Shown here: in pieces, positions 7,649 through 14,011 of the stretch
Numbering within the stretch: position 1 is the stretch's first letter
Layout: every line of letters begins with the position of its first letter
Origin: JAQXGO01 sp045592445
Lineage (GTDB): Bacteria > Bacillota > Clostridia > UMGS1883 > UMGS1540
NCBI GenBank assembly: GCA_045592445.1
Contig: JAZNUV010000019.1
Location: forward strand, 1 to 22,981
Direction: 5' to 3'
Length of the DNA stretch: 22,981 nt
Notes under the pieces: model-generated
What the model was told of the DNA's origin: nothing
Databases searched by the model: none
Seen by the model: only the letters and a program-made list of their open reading frames with translations
Program-made: the position numbers and the translations under genes

Positions 7649-8435
7649 GGTAAGAACCTCCCTCTTCTTCTACCTCAATTTTCAAAATTCTTGTAAGAAA
7701 TGCCTGTTGCACGATCTGTGTTACGGTACTGATAAACCAATAAAGCGATGCGGAAGCAGGCAGTGTAAATGTGAAAAACAGCGTCATCAGGGGCATCATC
7801 GTTGTCATAGACTTGCTCATCTGCTGCGCGGGATTCTCCTGTTGATTTGGCGCGGTGGTTTGCGCAGTCCCTGATGTTTTCTGTGTTAAAACGCCCGAAA
7901 AATAGGTTGCTAAAGTTGCGAGAATGGGCAGCACCCAGGTTAAAAGCTGCTGCAGCGTCGGCATAAACGAGAAGGCAGGTTTCTCTGCTAAATTCCACCA
8001 CCTTAAGAACTGAAAGTTCATGCCTGCATTTTGCGCGGCGGCGATTTGTTCCGTAAGGTCACGCCCTAAGCCCTCAATACCCATCACATAGGTACCCGGG
8101 CGGTATACAATCTGTACCATAACAAGCAGAATCACAAGCTGAAAAATCATGGGCAGGCAACCGCCGAAGGGGCTTACGTTATATTTCTTATAAAGCTCCA
8201 TTGTTTCACGCCCGAGCTTGTCCTTATCGTTTGCATATTTTCTTTGCAGTTCATTCAGTTTTGGCTGCAATTTTTGCATATGCATCATACTGCGTTGCTG
8301 CTTGATGCCGAGGGGGAGAATTAACAGCTTCACGAAAATCGTGAAAATAATAAGTGCAACACCAAAGTTCTGCCCGAAATTATAATAAATGAATCGGATA
8401 ACAGTTCCGAACAGTGAATAGAGCCAATTTAACAT
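7614..8435 (-). CDS. yidC: Membrane protein insertase YidC/OxaA/SpoIIIJ
   Basis: YidC inserts proteins into the cytoplasmic membrane alone or with SecYEG. The 273-residue length fits Gram-positive YidC proteins, which lack the large periplasmic domain of Escherichia coli YidC. The first membrane segment lies near residues 22-42 (FGVALIIFTIFVKLLILPL), followed by a charged cytoplasmic hairpin (about 43-90), then segments near 93-112, 160-180, and a C-terminal pair from about 215, ending in a basic tail (NKKRKKR). The conserved Arg of the hydrophilic groove appears as Lys here (FVKLLILPL). There is no lipoprotein cysteine at the N-terminus. AAAGGAAG precedes the ATG. It sits between yidD and jag and overlaps jag by 35 bases. 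Confidence 0.95.
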   Translation of the reverse strand: MLNWLYSLFGTVIRFIYYNFGQNFGVALIIFTIFVKLLILPLGIKQQRSMMHMQKLQPKLNELQRKYANDKDKLGRETMELYKKYNVSPFGGCLPMIFQLVILLVMVQIVYRPGTYVMGIEGLGRDLTEQIAAAQNAGMNFQFLRWWNLAEKPAFSFMPTLQQLLTWVLPILATLATYFSGVLTQKTSGTAQTTAPNQQENPAQQMSKSMTTMMPLMTLFFTFTLPASASLYWFISTVTQIVQQAFLTRILKIEVEEEGGSYHDKHNKKRKKR

Positions 8436-8461
8436 GTATTACTTCCTTTCAAAACGAAAAG

Positions 8462-8671
8462 CTACCGGAGCGGATCATACCCGCCCGGATGAAATGGATG
8501 ACAGCGCAGAATACGCTTTAGTGCTTTTACAGACCCGCGCCATGCGCCGTATTTTTCAATAGCGGCAAGGGCATACTGCGAGCAGGTCGGATAAAATCGA
8601 CAAACCGGCTTTTTTAAAGGGGAAATATACCGCCTGTAAAGCCGGATACAATAAATCAGGATAAATTTCAC
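8462..8671 (-). CDS. yidD: Membrane protein insertion efficiency factor YidD
   Basis: YidD is a small protein associated with the inner membrane face that assists YidC-dependent insertion. The 69 residues carry the family core YRRYISPLKKPVCRFYPTCS with its cysteines, followed by QYALAAIEKYGAWRGSVKALKRILRCHPFHPGGYDPL. I chose the GTG at 8671, whose bases overlap the rnpA stop as GTGA, because the protein then begins where relatives do. Another GTG at 8686 would add five residues. Neither has a strong ribosome-binding site, so translational coupling to rnpA is likely. yidC starts 26 bp downstream. Confidence 0.94.
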   Translation of the reverse strand: MKFILIYCIRLYRRYISPLKKPVCRFYPTCSQYALAAIEKYGAWRGSVKALKRILRCHPFHPGGYDPLR

Positions 8672-9003
8672 AGAAAAAGACCACACTTTTCTAAAAGCCT
8701 CCGCAGTGTGGCGGCAGTTTGATGAAAATCCGCTTCCGCCATACGGGTACGGGCAACAATTACAATATCATATCCGTCCAAAAGCTCCGCTTCCATCAAA
8801 CGATAATTTTCTCGGATAAGCCGACGGACACGGTTTCGCATTACGGCATTGCCGACTTTTTTGCTGACGGTAATACCCAGACGGTTCAAGCCGTATCTGT
8901 TTTTTCTAAAGTACACGACCAAAAGGCCGGAAGCCTTTGAACCGCCTTTGTAATACAAACTCCGAAATTCATGATTTTGTGTGATAGATACCGTCTTTTT
9001 CAT
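8668..9003 (-). CDS. rnpA: Ribonuclease P protein component
   Basis: RnpA is the protein subunit of RNase P, which cuts the 5' leader from precursor tRNAs together with the catalytic RNA. The 111-residue basic protein has the expected features: FRSLYYKGGSKAS near residue 13, RLGITVSKKVGNAVMRNRVRR near 41-61 and the RNR-x-R-R-x-x-RE signature at 56-65. It starts 4 bp after the rpmH stop and its own stop overlaps the yidD start. No clear Shine-Dalgarno sequence lies at the usual distance; the AAAGG upstream is part of a palindrome at the end of rpmH, so expression may depend on coupling with rpmH. Confidence 0.96.
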   Translation of the reverse strand: MKKTVSITQNHEFRSLYYKGGSKASGLLVVYFRKNRYGLNRLGITVSKKVGNAVMRNRVRRLIRENYRLMEAELLDGYDIVIVARTRMAEADFHQTAATLRRLLEKCGLFL

Positions 9004-9007
9004 ACGC

Positions 9008-9142
9008 TTATGCAGAAAGTACCTTTCTGCCTCTTGCTCTTCTTCTTGCCAGCACCTTGCGGCCGTTTGCCGTGCGCATTCTCTTTCTGAAACCGTGTTC
9101 TTTCTTTCTGTGCAGCTTGGAAGGCTGATATGTTCTGAGCAT
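9008..9142 (-). CDS. rpmH: 50S ribosomal protein L34
   Basis: The 44-residue, highly basic protein (MLRTYQPSKLHRKKEHGFRK to the end RGRKVLSA) matches L34 over its full length. It is part of the large ribosomal subunit. An excellent Shine-Dalgarno sequence AAAGGAGGTG lies just upstream of the ATG at 9142, and a near-perfect SigA promoter lies at 9233-9261. It is the first gene of the rpmH-rnpA-yidD-yidC-jag cluster. dnaA, the usual divergent neighbour, is replaced here by an AraC-family regulator. Confidence 0.97.
   Translation of the reverse strand: MLRTYQPSKLHRKKEHGFRKRMRTANGRKVLARRRARGRKVLSA
9012..9030 (-). repeat. Perfect palindrome at the 3' end of rpmH
   Basis: GCAGAAAG (9012-9019) and CTTTCTGC (9023-9030) are perfect 8-bp arms around three bases. 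The palindrome covers codons for the last residues of L34 and ends 9 bases before the rnpA ATG. In the mRNA it could limit read-through or mark a processing site between rpmH and rnpA; this is inference. Confidence 0.55.
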
Positions 9143-9188
9143 GACTACACCTCCTTTTAAACCTTTACCAAAAAATGCAAATTCGTCT

Positions 9189-9224
9189 ATCTGTAAAAGG
9201 CGACAAGCCCCTATCATTACAGAT
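9189..9224 (-). promoter_or_regulatory. Candidate 5' leader stem-loop of the rpmH transcript
   Basis: ATCTGTAA (9189-9196) and TTACAGAT (9217-9224) are perfect inverted arms with 20 bases between, inside which GGC/GCC can also pair. The predicted transcription start (about 9226, from the -10 box) lies only a couple of bases upstream, so the stem-loop would sit at the very 5' end of the mRNA, about 45 bases before the L34 start codon. Confidence 0.5.
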
Positions 9225-9232
9225 ACTGTATT

Positions 9233-9261
9233 ATTATATCGGAAAAAAAACGGCTTGTCAA
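9233..9261 (-). promoter_or_regulatory. Strong SigA-type promoter of the rpmH cluster
   Basis: On the minus strand TTGACA (9261-9256) and TATAAT (9238-9233) are both perfect consensus hexamers, separated by 17 bp with a T-rich spacer. It drives rpmH and probably rnpA, yidD, yidC and jag. Confidence 0.9.
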
Positions 9262-9363
9262 GTTTTTTTCCAATATTTTTCGCTCAGCGGATACTTTGCA
9301 TGCAGAAAGACATAAACAAAGCAAAAATCGTGATATAGTTTATACTTTTTCCGTAAATAGTTG

Positions 9364-9392
9364 TTGACTGGGCATAAAAATTATTCTATAAT
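9364..9392 (+). promoter_or_regulatory. SigA-type promoter of the AraC-family regulator gene
   Basis: TTGACT (9364-9369) and TATAAT (9387-9392) are separated by 17 bp. The regulator's ATG follows 23 bp after the -10 box, giving a short leader. Confidence 0.8.
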
Positions 9393-9415
9393 AGAACAGA
9401 AGAGAGGTGAATTCA

Positions 9416-10300
9416 ATGGCATCCGATGTGTCGTGGAACGATTTTCTGATTCAAAACGATGGGAAAATGATTATGAAAATATCACGGCATACCATGATGC
9501 CCCAGACAGAGACAGCGGTGTCCGGTCATGACATGTTGGAGTTTTGTTGGTTTTTGCGCGGAGAAGCCGTCTGCGTGATTGACAATGAAGCATATCCTGT
9601 CGCGTCTGATGATATTACCCTCACCTATAGCGGGGAACCGCACTGCATCCAAAGTAAAACGGAGCCGGTTGAATTCGTCGTGTTATGGTGCAACAGCAAG
9701 GAAATTCTGCGGAATACGGCTATTTCAGAAGCGTTTTTCGGTGCCCTTAAAAAAGGCCGCGAAAATAAAATTCATACGCTTGACAAGAACGCGGCGCAGT
9801 TTGGCGTTTTGCGCGACACACTTGCCGCAATTTTGGCGGAAGCAGAAACGCGCGAGAACGGATGTATGGCAATGGCACTTGCACAAATGCAGCAATTTGT
9901 TATCCTGCTTATGCGAATGCTTGCCGATAAAACTGAAGAACCGCACTGTCGGTTCGCAGAAAAGGCGCGGCTTGTCGATAAAACGGTTTATTATATCCTT
10001 GACCATATTGCGGAAGAATTTACGCTGGAAAAGCTTGCATCTATTGCTTGTTTGAGTCCCAATTACTACGGAGCATTATTCAAGAAAATAAAAGGCATAA
10101 CGCCCTGGGAATTTATTTTGAAAAAAAGGACAGAACTTGCGTGCGACCTTTTAATCAGCAGTGAAAAAAGTGTTTTGGAGATTGCAGGAGAATGTGGGTT
10201 TAACACAATTGCCAATTTCAACAAAGCATTTAAAAAATATACCGGCATAACGCCGAGCGCGTACAAAAAAAGAGTAGGTGCAGAAAAAAAGGAGGAGTAA
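9416..10300 (+). CDS. AraC-family transcriptional regulator
   Basis: The 294-residue protein has an N-terminal cupin-like sensing half (about residues 20-100, HDMLEFCWFLRGEAVCVIDNE with later PHCIQSKTEPVEFVVLWCN), which in this family often binds a sugar. The C-terminal 100 residues hold two helix-turn-helix motifs: FTLEKLASIACLSPNYYGALFKK and VLEIAGECGFNTIANFNKAFKKYTGITPSAYKK, the standard AraC DNA-binding domain. AGAGAGGTG (9401-9409) is 6 bp upstream of the ATG at 9416; a GTG at 9407 overlaps that site and is less likely. The gene ends 3 bp before an oxidoreductase gene, whose ribosome-binding site lies inside this gene. It probably controls its own operon, in response to an unknown ligand. 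Confidence 0.92.
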   Translation: MASDVSWNDFLIQNDGKMIMKISRHTMMPQTETAVSGHDMLEFCWFLRGEAVCVIDNEAYPVASDDITLTYSGEPHCIQSKTEPVEFVVLWCNSKEILRNTAISEAFFGALKKGRENKIHTLDKNAAQFGVLRDTLAAILAEAETRENGCMAMALAQMQQFVILLMRMLADKTEEPHCRFAEKARLVDKTVYYILDHIAEEFTLEKLASIACLSPNYYGALFKKIKGITPWEFILKKRTELACDLLISSEKSVLEIAGECGFNTIANFNKAFKKYTGITPSAYKKRVGAEKKEE

Positions 10301-10303
10301 AAA

Positions 10304-11332
10304 ATGGCAAAAATTAATGTTGCAGTCATTGGTGTGGGCAGTTTCGGTGCAAAGCACGCGGCAACACTTCACGCAAATGACAGAGTAAACCTTGTTGCAG
10401 TATGCGACGCGGACGCGGAGGCAGCAAAAAAATGTGGAGAGGATTGCAAGGTTCCCTATTTTACAGATTACAATGAGGTTTTGAAAAATAGTGAAATCGA
10501 AGCAGTTTGTGTTGTAACACCCGACTTTTTGCATCGCGATATCGTAGTGGCGGCACTCGAGGCGGGCAAGCATGTTTTGTGTGAAAAACCGCTTGCACTC
10601 AATTTGGAAGATTGTAAGGTAATGATTGCTGCGGCGAAAAAGACGGATAAAGTCTTTATGGTCGGTCAGATTTGCAGATACACACCTTCCTTCAAGGCAG
10701 TAAAAGAAATTATTGACAGAGGCGAAATCGGCGAGCTTTTCTTTATTGAATCTGAATACGCACACGATTACTCGCATATGCCGAAGGATTCCTGGCGTTT
10801 GCACCCCGACAGACACGGCCTTATCGGCGGCGGCTGCCATGCAGTTGACCTCATTCGCTGGCTCGCGGGTGACCCCGAGGAAGTATTTGGCTACGGCAAT
10901 CAAAAAGTGTTGACCGATTGGCCGACAAATGACTGCACGGTCGGCATTATGAAGTTTAAAGACGGCGTCGTCGGCAAAGTATTCTGCTCGACAGGCTGTA
11001 AGCGCGGCTACACCATGCGCACTGTCATTTATGGAACAAAGGGTACAATCATCGTGGATAACACATCGCCTTTCTACACGGTTTACAAAGCAGGCGAGGG
11101 TGAAGATGAGATGATGTACGGTCTCCATCGCTATGGCATTGGCATTCAGGTTCCTGTTGTTGTCAATAACCATAACATTGCTCACGAGCATAACGATTTT
11201 CTGGATTGCATCGAATCCGGCGGTCAGAGCAAGATTAACGGCATTGAAGGTGCTTCCACTGTATCGGTTTGCACGGCGATTGTAAAGGCATGCGAAACCG
11301 GAATGCCGCAAAAGGTTGACTATAACTTCTAA
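10304..11332 (+). CDS. Gfo/Idh/MocA-family NAD(P)-dependent oxidoreductase
   Basis: The 342-residue protein has an N-terminal Rossmann domain with GVGSFGAKH (residues 10-18), an acidic cofactor-binding position after VAVCD (about 36) and the EKPLA motif at 94-98, whose Lys is catalytic in the family. The C-terminal substrate domain shows WRLHPDRHGLIGGGCHAVDLIRW (164-186), with H179 and D182 in the positions of the family's active-site pair. Members oxidise or reduce sugars, inositols and related polyols; the substrate cannot be told from sequence. The ATG has AGGAGG upstream inside the AraC gene, so the two genes form one operon. No transporter or kinase accompanies them. The frame is intact. 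Confidence 0.93.
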   Translation: MAKINVAVIGVGSFGAKHAATLHANDRVNLVAVCDADAEAAKKCGEDCKVPYFTDYNEVLKNSEIEAVCVVTPDFLHRDIVVAALEAGKHVLCEKPLALNLEDCKVMIAAAKKTDKVFMVGQICRYTPSFKAVKEIIDRGEIGELFFIESEYAHDYSHMPKDSWRLHPDRHGLIGGGCHAVDLIRWLAGDPEEVFGYGNQKVLTDWPTNDCTVGIMKFKDGVVGKVFCSTGCKRGYTMRTVIYGTKGTIIVDNTSPFYTVYKAGEGEDEMMYGLHRYGIGIQVPVVVNNHNIAHEHNDFLDCIESGGQSKINGIEGASTVSVCTAIVKACETGMPQKVDYNF

Positions 11333-11532
11333 TTCTTAAAAATACATAAGGGACTGTTTAAAAATGCGTAGACCACACAAACGCTATTTTTAACATATTT
11401 TAGAACCTTAAGAAAATCAAAGATATAAAATATGATGTAAAATTTGAAAAATTCAGATTTTACCCTGTATTTTAGCGTTTGTGCTACGAACAAACTTCGC
11501 CTCTCGACGTACCTGTGTACGCCTTCGGGTTC

Positions 11533-11561
11533 CCACGGCAAGGCCTAACGCCTTGCCGTGG
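11533..11561. repeat. Perfect 12-bp GC-rich hairpin
   Basis: CCACGGCAAGGC and GCCTTGCCGTGG flank the 5-base loop CTAAC. No T-run follows on either strand, so it is not a classic terminator. It is part of the palindromic block before pcrA. Confidence 0.75.
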
Positions 11562-11603
11562 CTCAGTTTATCCGTTCTACAACATTTTTATTCCATTCCC
11601 CAA

Positions 11604-11648
11604 AAGAGGCTGTTTAAAAACTGAAGTTTTTAAACTGCCTCTTTTTTT
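11604..11648. terminator. Long, probably bidirectional terminator
   Basis: AAGAGGC-T-GTTTAAAAAC (11604-11621) pairs with GTTTTTAAAC-T-GCCTCTT (11626-11643) around TGAA, with one T/T mismatch, and a run of seven T ends at 11648. On the other strand a TCTTTT follows the same stem. It separates the converging AraC/oxidoreductase and pcrA transcripts. Confidence 0.85.
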
Positions 11649-11663
11649 CTTATAAATCATGCA

Positions 11664-13862
11664 TTATTCCAATTTTTCAAGCTTTGCATACGTAGCCAAA
11701 AGCGTTTTCTTTCCTTCGGTAAGGAAGTTAATTTCAAGCTTTGTGTCATTGCCGACGGCAACGGCAGATACAATTGTGCCCTCGCCAAATTTGCGGTGAC
11801 GAACGCGGTCCCCCACGGACAGTGTGCACACATTCTTGCTCGGCGCCGCATAAGAGGCGGTAATGGTCGTTCCGAATGAGGGTGCCGCCTTTCGCACTGT
11901 GGGTATTTGAATCGGTGTGAGGGGCGGTGCCATATTTGCCCCTTCTGAAACATACAAGGTTTCAGGCACGTCCTGCATAAAGCGGGACACGCGATTGCGC
12001 GTAGTGGAGCCCATGAGCGTGCGGCAACCCGCGTGCGTAATATAAAGCTTTTCTTTAGCACGCGTGACAGCAACATAGCAAAGCCGCCGTTCTTCTTCAA
12101 TTTCGCTTTTTTCAAAGGCGGCGCGGAAGGACGGGAAAACGCCTTCTTCAAACCCGCACAAAATGACAACGGGGAACTCAAGCCCTTTTGCGGTGTGAAT
12201 GGTCATGAGCGTGACGGCGTCCATATCCTCGTCGTAATCATCCACATCAGAGATGAGCGCCAAATTATCAAGAAAGTCAGTAAGGGAAGAATTTTCCGTT
12301 TCCTTTTCATATTTCATGCCGACGGACACAAATTCCTGCAGATTTTCAATCCGCACGGCATCCTCGGGATTTGCGGGATTAAACTGTGCCAGATACCCGC
12401 TTTTATCATAAATTTCTTTTATGAGTGCAGACATGGAAAGGTCCGAAAGGGATGCGCGTATTGCCTCTATTATTTGATAAAACGCATGCATTTTCTGCCA
12501 CGAACTGCCGACCGACGGAGCAAATCGCTCGTCGGAAATGACTGCGTAAAGGCTTACGGATGCCTCCTCTGCCGCCGCCGTCGCTTTCGCGAGCGAGGTC
12601 GCGCCGATGCCGCGCTTTGGTTCGTTTATAATGCGGGCGAGGCTGATATCGTCATCGGGATTATGCACAACTCTAAGATAGGCGATAGAATCCTTAATTT
12701 CCTTTGCGTCATAAAAACGATGCCCCTTTATAATGCGATAGGGAACGGCGTTTAATAAAAGCTGTTCTTCAATCGGGCGGGACTGCACGTTCATGCGGTA
12801 GAGGATTGCCATGTCGGAAAACGGAATGTTTTCCTGCCGATGCAGGCGCAAAAGCTCAGTGGCAATATAACTTGCCTCGTCATACTCGGTGCTTGCAAGG
12901 TACTTGACAATTTTTGTTCCCGCGCCGTTATCCGTCCAAAGCCGTTTGCCAAGGCGCTCGGCGTTATGCACAATGATTGCGTTTGCCGCGTCGAGTATCG
13001 TCTGTGTGGAGCGATAGTTTTGTTCAAGGCGAATGACCTTTGCATCCGGGAAGGTTTGCTCAAACTGTAAAATGTTCTGAATATCTGCACCGCGGAATTT
13101 GTAGATACTCTGGTCCTCGTCACCCACCACGCACAAATTGCGATGTTTTTCCGCCAAAAGGCTGACAAGGCGGTACTGCACGTTATTGGTGTCCTGATAC
13201 TCGTCCACATGAATGTAGCGGAATTGATTCCGATAGCGTTCTAAAACATCGGGAGCTTCCTCAAAAAGCTGCACTGTAAGACCTAACAGGTCGTCAAAAT
13301 CCACAGCGTTATACTGCCTGAGTTGTTTTTGATACCGTGTGTATACGTTACAAAAGCCTTCCATGCGGTAATTGCCTTTATGCAGTGCGGAAAAGTCCTC
13401 GGGCGACTGCATGGCGTTTTTTGCCGCAGAAATGTGTTGGAGGCACGCCGAAACCGAATAGGTTTTATCGTCCAGATTTAAAGTCTTTACACATTCGCGG
13501 ATGAGTGCTTTTTGTTCTGCGGTATCGTAAATTGTAAAATCAGTACGATAGCCAAGCCTCTCAATATCCCGCCGCAAAATCCGAACGCATGCGGAATGGA
13601 AGGTGCGCGCCCAAATATAGGCGGCATGCCCGCCAACAAGCGACTCGAGCCGTGTTTTCATCTCGGCGGCGGCTTTGTTGGTAAACGTGATCGCAAGAAT
13701 ATTTTCGGGCGGGACGTTTTTCTCGGCAATGAGATAGGCGATTCTGTAGGTTAAAACGCGTGTTTTACCGCTGCCCGCACCCGCAAGCACCAACAAGGGG
13801 CCCTCCGTGGTGGTAACGGCTTCGCGCTGAACACTGTTTAATTGTGATAAAAGCTTTTGCAT
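11664..13862 (-). CDS. pcrA: ATP-dependent DNA helicase PcrA (UvrD/Rep family)
   Basis: PcrA is the essential superfamily 1A 3'-5' helicase of Gram-positives, acting in repair, removal of RecA filaments and rolling-circle replication. The 732 residues match the family. Walker A AGAGSGKT lies at 27-34, followed by TYRIAYLI and ILAITFTNKAAAEMK (motif Ia), VDEYQDTN (motif II), VGDEDQSIYKFRGA (motif III), LEQNYRS (motif IV), TIHTAKGLEFPVVIL (motif V) and YVAVTRAKEKLYI (motif VI). The C-terminal end VGDRVRHRKFGEGTIV to the final KLEKLE is the Tudor-like domain that contacts RNA polymerase in PcrA. The ATG at 13862 has GAGAGGAA upstream; an upstream in-frame start would add residues absent from the family. 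It lies after two big hairpins downstream of tktC. Confidence 0.96.
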   Translation of the reverse strand: MQKLLSQLNSVQREAVTTTEGPLLVLAGAGSGKTRVLTYRIAYLIAEKNVPPENILAITFTNKAAAEMKTRLESLVGGHAAYIWARTFHSACVRILRRDIERLGYRTDFTIYDTAEQKALIRECVKTLNLDDKTYSVSACLQHISAAKNAMQSPEDFSALHKGNYRMEGFCNVYTRYQKQLRQYNAVDFDDLLGLTVQLFEEAPDVLERYRNQFRYIHVDEYQDTNNVQYRLVSLLAEKHRNLCVVGDEDQSIYKFRGADIQNILQFEQTFPDAKVIRLEQNYRSTQTILDAANAIIVHNAERLGKRLWTDNGAGTKIVKYLASTEYDEASYIATELLRLHRQENIPFSDMAILYRMNVQSRPIEEQLLLNAVPYRIIKGHRFYDAKEIKDSIAYLRVVHNPDDDISLARIINEPKRGIGATSLAKATAAAEEASVSLYAVISDERFAPSVGSSWQKMHAFYQIIEAIRASLSDLSMSALIKEIYDKSGYLAQFNPANPEDAVRIENLQEFVSVGMKYEKETENSSLTDFLDNLALISDVDDYDEDMDAVTLMTIHTAKGLEFPVVILCGFEEGVFPSFRAAFEKSEIEEERRLCYVAVTRAKEKLYITHAGCRTLMGSTTRNRVSRFMQDVPETLYVSEGANMAPPLTPIQIPTVRKAAPSFGTTITASYAAPSKNVCTLSVGDRVRHRKFGEGTIVSAVAVGNDTKLEINFLTEGKKTLLATYAKLEKLE

Positions 13863-13908
13863 GTTGAATTCCTCTCTTTTCTTTTGATGCAACAAAACCC
13901 GCATAGAT

Positions 13909-13962
13909 ATATATATCCGTGTATCTGCACGCCGAACGCCATACAGATGCACGGATATATAT
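13909..13962. repeat. Large hairpin upstream of pcrA (first of two)
   Basis: Arms 13909-13927 and 13944-13962 form 19 consecutive pairs with one G/T pair, around a 16-base loop. The arms contain ATATATATCCGTG and CACGGATATATAT. It lies 46 bp upstream of the pcrA ATG. Read on the minus strand, a short GGGTTTTG follows, only a weak T-run. It may help terminate the tkt transcript or shape the pcrA leader. Confidence 0.7.
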
Positions 13963-13965
13963 GCT

Positions 13966-13995
13966 GCCATGATGCCCGCATACGGGCATCATGGC
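13966..13995. repeat. Perfect 13-bp hairpin after tktC (second of two)
   Basis: GCCATGATGCCCG (13966-13978) and CGGGCATCATGGC (13983-13995) are perfect arms around CATA. It begins 16 bp after the tktC stop. It is followed on the minus strand by AGCATATATA rather than T residues, so it lacks a U-tract of its own. Together with the next hairpin it probably forms a compound 3' end. Confidence 0.75.
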
Positions 13996-14011
13996 GCTTA
14001 TATTTTATGTT

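Larger units (their letters stand above)
11333..11663. repeat. Non-coding palindromic block between the oxidoreductase gene and pcrA, candidate MITE-like repeat
   Basis: This 331-bp gene-free stretch has several nested inverted repeats. Outer arms CACAAACGCTA (11376-11386) and TAGCGTTTGTG (11473-11483) are perfect. Inside is a hairpin with 12-bp arms (11437-11448 with 11452-11463, one T/G pair). Next come CCACGGCAAGGC (11533-11544) and GCCTTGCCGTGG (11550-11561), a perfect 12-bp hairpin, and finally a terminator at 11604-11648. The words GACTGTTTAAAAA (near 11353) and GGCTGTTTAAAAA (near 11608) mark both ends. A 70-codon minus-strand ORF crosses it but shows no gene-like features. A short non-autonomous mobile repeat is the likeliest reading; this is inference without genome-wide copies. 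Confidence 0.5.

Noticed and set aside
9143..9406. oriC next to rpmH
   Set aside because: No DnaA-box cluster, no dnaA gene and no AT-rich unwinding region beyond promoter sequences were found.
10151..11311. 386-codon open frame on the minus strand
   Set aside because: It lies exactly opposite the oxidoreductase gene, which has a clear family match. The protein is rich in Cys, Asn and His with no recognisable domain, and no ribosome-binding site or promoter serves it.
11329..11541. 70-codon minus-strand ORF in the palindromic block
   Set aside because: No ribosome-binding site or promoter; the translated sequence follows the repeated DNA rather than a protein family. Treated as part of the repeat.
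12033..12755. 240-codon open frame on the plus strand
   Set aside because: It lies entirely opposite pcrA and the translated protein shows no domain or signal; antisense artefact.
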